A stretch of 64,000 nucleotides of DNA from positions 277,522 to 341,521 of the forward strand of contig CANNFR010000007.1 of NCBI GenBank assembly GCA_947503935.1, in the 5' to 3' direction. This document shows positions 59,867 through 64,000 of the stretch, in pieces. Source of the stretch: an uncultured Paracoccaceae bacterium. Lineage in GTDB: Bacteria; Pseudomonadota; Alphaproteobacteria; Rhodobacterales; Rhodobacteraceae. How positions within the stretch are numbered: position 1 is the stretch's first letter; each line of letters begins with the position of its first letter. Under the pieces are notes generated by a model. The model saw only the letters and a list, made by a program, of their open reading frames with translations. It was not told the origin of the DNA and did no database searches. Position numbers and translations under genes: made by a program.

Positions 59867-61896
59867 TGGCCTAGCGCCCGCTTTGCATCATCAATGTATT
59901 TGCGGCTTTCCTGAATCGCTTCAGACAACAACAGCCGTACAGCCCGCGCATCCTCGGCGCGCCCCGCTGCTCTCAAATCCCCAGGCACTCTGCGTGTCGC
60001 GCTGATCGTTGCGCCAATTGCGAGCTGTTCGGTTAGAATCTCATCTTCGTAGTATTGTGGCCGCCGATTGAACGGGGCTGGCACATTGGGGTAGAAGAAT
60101 GTTCGCTGATAGCGATCAGGGTTCCCGCCACGCGCGATGTATCTTTGATAAGCAAGTGCATGATTCAATTCATGTGCAACTTCTGTGAACGCACGGAGTT
60201 CGTTGTATGAGCCTGGATTATTGAGAGGTTCCCCAACATTTCCCCGAATGTGCAGCACTCGACGCCGAAGATCAAAGCTGCTGTTCGCTAGTTCGCCATT
60301 CGGCTTCACCTTCCCAAACTCAATCCGGCGGGCGAGTTGCCGAATATCGGCAGCGCTCAGTCCCATATGGCGCCCGACCTCGTGAACGAAGGCGATGGCT
60401 TTACCTTGATCATTAATCGGGCCACGTGCGAAGCCTGCCATTCCCTGGCCGAGTTCGGCCGAGCGCTCCTGGACCATACCCGCTTTTGAGCCTCGCAAAC
60501 GCAAGAGCACGCGGATGTCGGAATCGAAGACCGGAATCCGAAACGGACGCACGCCACTGAGCGCCATGATCGCCCCGCGAGCCGATGGCAGGGGCGAATA
60601 ATCACCGATCAAACTAGGGCCGAACTTATGCCCCTTCACCTCGGCGATCCCAAGCCGGGCTTCGTCGAGTTGGCCGCTCGCGATGGGGCGGATATGTTGG
60701 CCCGAACCAGCAACGCGGGTGGCGCGGGTGGCGGCATAGCGGATGACTACCGGTGCACCTAGACCTGCGACGATTTGTGTTACGGCCCAACCCCGGTCGA
60801 AGGCCTGCGCAGTTTCCTCTCCGCCAAAGTGCATCGCAGTATTATGAACCAGATCGCCGATCCAGCCCCGTTCGCTGGCGTGCCGGTCGGGTGTCCAGAG
60901 CATCTTGGCACCCTGACTTAAGGTATCGAAACCCACAACCGTCAGAGCGACTCCACCAACAGCAGCGATACCACCACTGCCGATTGCGACAGTCACGCCG
61001 CCAAACATCTCCAGCGCACCAAGGCCGACCAGCGCTACACCCGCTGCGTTGCGGGTTAGCCAGTTGCGGAAGAACTCTTCCTCAGATCCTGCACCCGGAT
61101 AGCCGTTCCGGGCCATCCAGTCGCCCATGACAGCATAGAGCCAGTCGGCACCTTCCTTGTTTGTCGGCAAAGGATTTATTCCATCGTCCCCAAACGGGAC
61201 GTACTCGGCGAGAAACATCCGGTCCACGTTTCCGTCGATGGTGGTGTAGATATGTATTGTCTTGGTCGCGTCGTCGATGCGCCAGCGGCCTGCCTGCCGC
61301 AGTGTTTCGCGCAAGGCCGCCCGGCGTTCGAAAGCGTCGGTCATGACCTGCTCGCGTCTCAAGCGCTCCTCAAGTATCTCGCGGGTGTTCTCGCGCCCAC
61401 GGCCTGCCATCATCCGCTCGATGACCACGTCGTTTATCTCGTTGTGAGCAGCGCGCGCTTGATCGTACTCAGTCTCAAGCCGCGACAGCTCTTCTGTCAT
61501 TGGGGCGGCTTGAGCCGCATCATCCAGAAACTCCAACCGGTAGCCAAGTGCGAGATCTCCCTCGTCTGACAAGAGCTGAAGCAGGAAGCTCGCGCGTTCC
61601 GGATAGTGGCGGGCGAAGCAGTCGAGCAGACCGTCCTCGGTCAGAAGCGCGCCATCGAAGATGACTGGCAAAACCTCGTCACTTAGCGGCAGTTCCTCGA
61701 CATCCGTGAAACCGAACAATTCGTCGAGGGCGACGTTGCCCTGGTCGAAGGGCAGGACGACGCCCTCGCCGCCGCATCCCTGACCCTCGGCACAGGGCAT
61801 ATCGGTGTAGTACTCACGTGGGCGTTCGCTGAGCGGGCCAGTCGCAGCTGTGGCCAGAGTGGCGGCGCTAGGGGGTTGGGCCAAATCCTGGGGCAT
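59863..61896 (-). CDS. Putative type VI secretion effector with C-terminal HExxH metallopeptidase domain
   Basis: This 677-residue protein has no assigned family. The N-terminal third has a small cysteine-containing patch (MPCAEGQGCGG) and a helical, coiled-coil-prone region (about 133-205). A Gly/Ala-rich hydrophobic stretch at 284-323 looks like membrane-active or pre-toxin sequence. The C-terminal domain (about 500-677) carries EVAHELNHALAYQ, a perfect zinc-peptidase HExxH at 575-579, with candidate third ligands in YYEDEILTEQ about 40 residues later. It sits between a DUF4123 adaptor gene (one-base overlap) and a small downstream gene (four-base overlap), the layout of adaptor, effector and immunity genes in T6SS loci. 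Delivery and toxicity are inferred. Confidence 0.72.
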   Translation of the reverse strand: MPQDLAQPPSAATLATAATGPLSERPREYYTDMPCAEGQGCGGEGVVLPFDQGNVALDELFGFTDVEELPLSDEVLPVIFDGALLTEDGLLDCFARHYPERASFLLQLLSDEGDLALGYRLEFLDDAAQAAPMTEELSRLETEYDQARAAHNEINDVVIERMMAGRGRENTREILEERLRREQVMTDAFERRAALRETLRQAGRWRIDDATKTIHIYTTIDGNVDRMFLAEYVPFGDDGINPLPTNKEGADWLYAVMGDWMARNGYPGAGSEEEFFRNWLTRNAAGVALVGLGALEMFGGVTVAIGSGGIAAVGGVALTVVGFDTLSQGAKMLWTPDRHASERGWIGDLVHNTAMHFGGEETAQAFDRGWAVTQIVAGLGAPVVIRYAATRATRVAGSGQHIRPIASGQLDEARLGIAEVKGHKFGPSLIGDYSPLPSARGAIMALSGVRPFRIPVFDSDIRVLLRLRGSKAGMVQERSAELGQGMAGFARGPINDQGKAIAFVHEVGRHMGLSAADIRQLARRIEFGKVKPNGELANSSFDLRRRVLHIRGNVGEPLNNPGSYNELRAFTEVAHELNHALAYQRYIARGGNPDRYQRTFFYPNVPAPFNRRPQYYEDEILTEQLAIGATISATRRVPGDLRAAGRAEDARAVRLLLSEAIQESRKYIDDAKRALGQ

Positions 61897-62984
61897 CAGG
61901 TATAAATCTCCTCCAGACGGCGCTGGAATGCTGCAAATCTCTCTCCGCTGGGTACCTCACGGGTATCGCAGATGTGGGATAAGACGTGATCAGCGCGTTC
62001 GAAACCGATCCCATAGAAAAGTTCCCATAGGCCCCATCTCTCCTGCTGCAACGGCTGCTGGAAGCCATAACCATGCATCCGATGAAAAGCATCAACGATG
62101 GCACATTTCTGCGCCGTCCGCACATCGCGATCTGTGGACATCGAGACAGCGTTGCCTTTGTCCAGCTTGGCCATTAGCGCATCGGCGCGCGCCTCGAATG
62201 TCAGGTTCCGGAACACCGCCTTCTCTTCGGGGCCAATCTGAATCGGCCGGGTATCCGCAGGAACAGTTCTGGCAGGGCAGGCAATTTCTGCCCGATTGCC
62301 GAAACATGTCAGGACGGTCAAATCACTCCAGGGCGACGGTCTGGCGAGGAAGCGGTGCCCGAATTTCGGCGCGCCTCGCAAAAAAGCGCGCATCACACGA
62401 GGATCGTAGAGGCGCAGATAGTACCACGCACCGGCTTCATCGCGCACCTTGACGAACTTGCGCAGATGTGTCCGAAGATCCTCCAGCCCATCACGCGACC
62501 GGACGTAGATACCGGGAGCACGATCCCACATCGCCCAGGGCGCATCGCCCTGGGTGAACAGATGCCGGACAAATCGGTTTCCCTCTTCCAGCTTCACGAT
62601 CCACGGAGCCACGTCCCGCAATTCGTCACCAGCGTCGCCGTTGAACAGACACACGTATTCAAGACCAGAGGCGGAAAGGATTTCCGGCAAATTCTGCACG
62701 TTGGCCGCGTCGAGAACGGCAAAGGTACCGAGTGACGGGACCACAGATGCATCACCCTCAGCCATGATCTCGGCCTTGGTCGGCTCGGGCTGGTCGAAGA
62801 GCAGCTCGTAGAGTGCGTCCGGAACCGTCTTCGGCGCCTCGACACCGAACTGTTCATCAAGCGGCGCAATGTTCTCAATAGTGTCGATATGTAGTGCCGA
62901 CGGTGACTTCTGCGCAGTCGCGTTCGCACCCAAAGGCGTCGGGTGGACCCAGATATTACTGAGATCGTCTGGCTTTTCAGGCAA
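61896..62984 (-). CDS. DUF4123 T6SS effector adaptor/chaperone
   Basis: DUF4123 proteins (Tap-1/TEC type) load effectors onto VgrG spikes. The 362-residue product has the DUF4123 pattern: TFAVLDAANVQNLPEIL, LEYVCLFNGDAGDELRDVAP, then WIVKLEEGNRFVRHLF and GLEDLRTHLRKF. These are followed by AWYYLRLYDPRVMRAFL. The start is TTG at 62984 because an in-frame stop lies 12 bp upstream; a weak purine-rich site precedes it. Its stop overlaps the effector ATG (TGATG). The upstream side is occupied by a transposase remnant, so any vgrG has been separated or lies outside the window. Confidence 0.85.
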   Translation of the reverse strand: MPEKPDDLSNIWVHPTPLGANATAQKSPSALHIDTIENIAPLDEQFGVEAPKTVPDALYELLFDQPEPTKAEIMAEGDASVVPSLGTFAVLDAANVQNLPEILSASGLEYVCLFNGDAGDELRDVAPWIVKLEEGNRFVRHLFTQGDAPWAMWDRAPGIYVRSRDGLEDLRTHLRKFVKVRDEAGAWYYLRLYDPRVMRAFLRGAPKFGHRFLARPSPWSDLTVLTCFGNRAEIACPARTVPADTRPIQIGPEEKAVFRNLTFEARADALMAKLDKGNAVSMSTDRDVRTAQKCAIVDAFHRMHGYGFQQPLQQERWGLWELFYGIGFERADHVLSHICDTREVPSGERFAAFQRRLEEIYT

Positions 62985-63009
62985 ATCCGTTTCTCAAATT
63001 TCTGTCCAA

Positions 63010-63384
63010 CTATTGGCCTGAGGTTACACAACGCCACAGCCAACACAACCCTGACAGGAACAAGTCGCAGGTGACGAGGCTCGTATCGACCACCTCTTTG
63101 AAATCCTTTGCTTCCCGGCGCAGTTCCTTCACCTCATCACTGTTTGCGGCACGCGCAGTGTCACCTGCAAGCCGCTTCTTCCCGGCTTCCATGAAGTCCT
63201 TGGACCATTTGTAATAGATGCCCTGCGATATGCCTTCACGACGACACAGCTCCGCAATACTGTCCTCGCCGCGCAGGCCATCCAGCACAATGCGGATCTT
63301 CTCTTCGGATGAATAATGCTTGCGCGTGGCGCGTTTGATATCTTTGACGATCTTCGCGCCGGGGCTCTTCGTTGTCTTCCTCAT
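63010..63384 (-). pseudogene. Truncated IS3-family transposase OrfA
   Basis: From ATG 63384 (MRKTTKSPGAKIVKDIKR) the first 85 or so residues match IS3-type OrfA: HYSSEEKIRIVLDGLRG, then SIAELCRREGISQGIYYKW and the leucine-zipper start. After ELRREAKDFKEVV the sequence changes to an unrelated tail (VDTSLVTCDLF) and stops; OrfB is missing. It is the 5' remnant of an insertion sequence inserted next to the T6SS cassette. Confidence 0.8.
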
Positions 63385-63451
63385 CGTCCACTCCTCAGTG
63401 GCGACGATGCGCAACAAACCCTCTCTTAGAAAATTGCCCTAATTGGACCCA
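63085..63451 (-). mobile_element. IS3-family insertion-sequence remnant
   Basis: The upstream end at about 63451 begins TGGGTCC followed by AATTAGGGCAATTTTC on the minus strand, which fits the TG-starting terminal repeat of IS3 elements. The other end is lost near 63085, where OrfA similarity stops. No second inverted repeat is visible, so the element is immobile. Confidence 0.6.
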
Positions 63452-64000
63452 TAGACGCTGACGTCAGACACGAATGTCTACTTCGAAAACAGACAGCGCA
63501 ATGTAACCCAATCAGGTGTTCGGGGAACCAAGGGCATTTCAGGCATCTTCCGCGAGGGAGAAACCGTGACCTGTCAAGATACGAGCAAAGATGTAGACTA
63601 GGAGCCCGGTCGGGCCGAGGAAAAAGTGAGAAGAAGACACGGAACCAATGTATAGTGATTGCCCCCACGACGTTCACTGTCACGCGCTTCCCATGCTCCC
63701 ACAAATAAATCAAAAACAAGGTAGTGCGACCAGCCTACCAATACACCTAATGGGTGTGAAAAAAAGCGCTTGTGCCAGCGGCAGACATGAAACTACCTTC
63801 ATCGCTGCCCATGTTGAAGGCGAAAACCATTAATAGCATGATCAAGTAAAACACGCCAAGCCCGACCGGGTATATGCCGGAATGAACCAGTGTTCCAGTA
63901 ATCGTTACACGAGGTATAAAGACTAGGGCCTGTGGACCATCATCTTGATGCTATGAGTGTAGCGACAAGGTTCCAACACGCTGCGTAGCTGCAATCAGTT
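63452..64000. other. Gene-free A/T-rich stretch
   Basis: I see no convincing gene here. Short frames on both strands (up to 97 codons) lack start-site signals and family resemblance. The stretch is richer in A/T and uneven in composition, consistent with accessory DNA eroded by insertion-sequence activity. No tRNA, repeat array or second tRNA-Arg 3' copy is seen. Confidence 0.5.

Noticed and set aside
63426..63833. Short frames on both strands near the window end
   Set aside because: They have no ribosome-binding sites, biased composition and no family resemblance.

Overview
The window is a high-GC alphaproteobacterial chromosome segment. The ribosomal and RNA polymerase proteins, the alanine-rich L3 tail, the Aap/Bzt-type amino-acid transporter, a LuxR/LuxI pair and the rpmH-rnpA-yidD-ttcA-yidC-engB-argB order together suggest a Rhodobacteraceae (Roseobacter-group) bacterium. 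This assignment rests on recognised protein families and gene order, not on a database search.

Positions 1-28931 hold the information-processing core: the 3' part of rpoB, rpoC and its terminator, a divergent glycosyltransferase / drug-metabolite-type permease pair, then the str operon (rpsL-rpsG-fusA-tuf) and the S10, spc and alpha ribosomal-protein operons through rplQ. The S10/spc run is broken between rplP and rpmC by about 900 bp. That gap holds three hairpins (one a textbook intrinsic terminator), an unknown gene on the opposite strand, and a possible restart promoter. Several other gaps (tuf-rpsJ, rplW-rplB, rplO-secY, rpsK-rpoA, rpoA-rplQ) contain perfect or near-perfect stem-loops that could tune expression.

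Positions 29000-41068 hold a small minus-strand ORF with its own terminator, an acyl-homoserine-lactone system (LuxR then LuxI), a DegP-like periplasmic protease, rarA, and the overlapping string crcB-rluC-HAD phosphatase-ATP12. A four-gene general amino-acid ABC transporter (aapJQMP) follows. Positions 41080-52066 are mostly minus strand: argB, an Fe-S protein and sixA; then rpmH, rnpA, yidD, an EF-hand-like membrane protein, ttcA, a GGDEF/EAL protein, yidC, a MOSC protein and engB. Many of these genes overlap by ATGA. A plus-strand SDR gene and a DUF1353 gene are interspersed. Positions 52361-55940 hold a TVP38 membrane protein, a MerA-like flavoprotein and a histidine kinase.

After a tRNA-Arg(ACG) at 55987-56063 the character changes to mosaic accessory DNA: a frameshifted acetyltransferase, a cupin gene divergent from an AraC regulator, a decayed SnoaL-like gene, and an IS3-type transposase remnant. 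Between them is a tightly overlapping minus-strand trio: a DUF4123 adaptor, a 677-residue protein with a C-terminal HExxH motif, and a small cytoplasmic-type protein. I read this trio as a type VI secretion adaptor-effector-immunity cassette whose effector looks like an uncharacterised metallopeptidase toxin. It is the most interesting candidate system in the window. No integrase, VgrG or second att copy is visible before the window ends.
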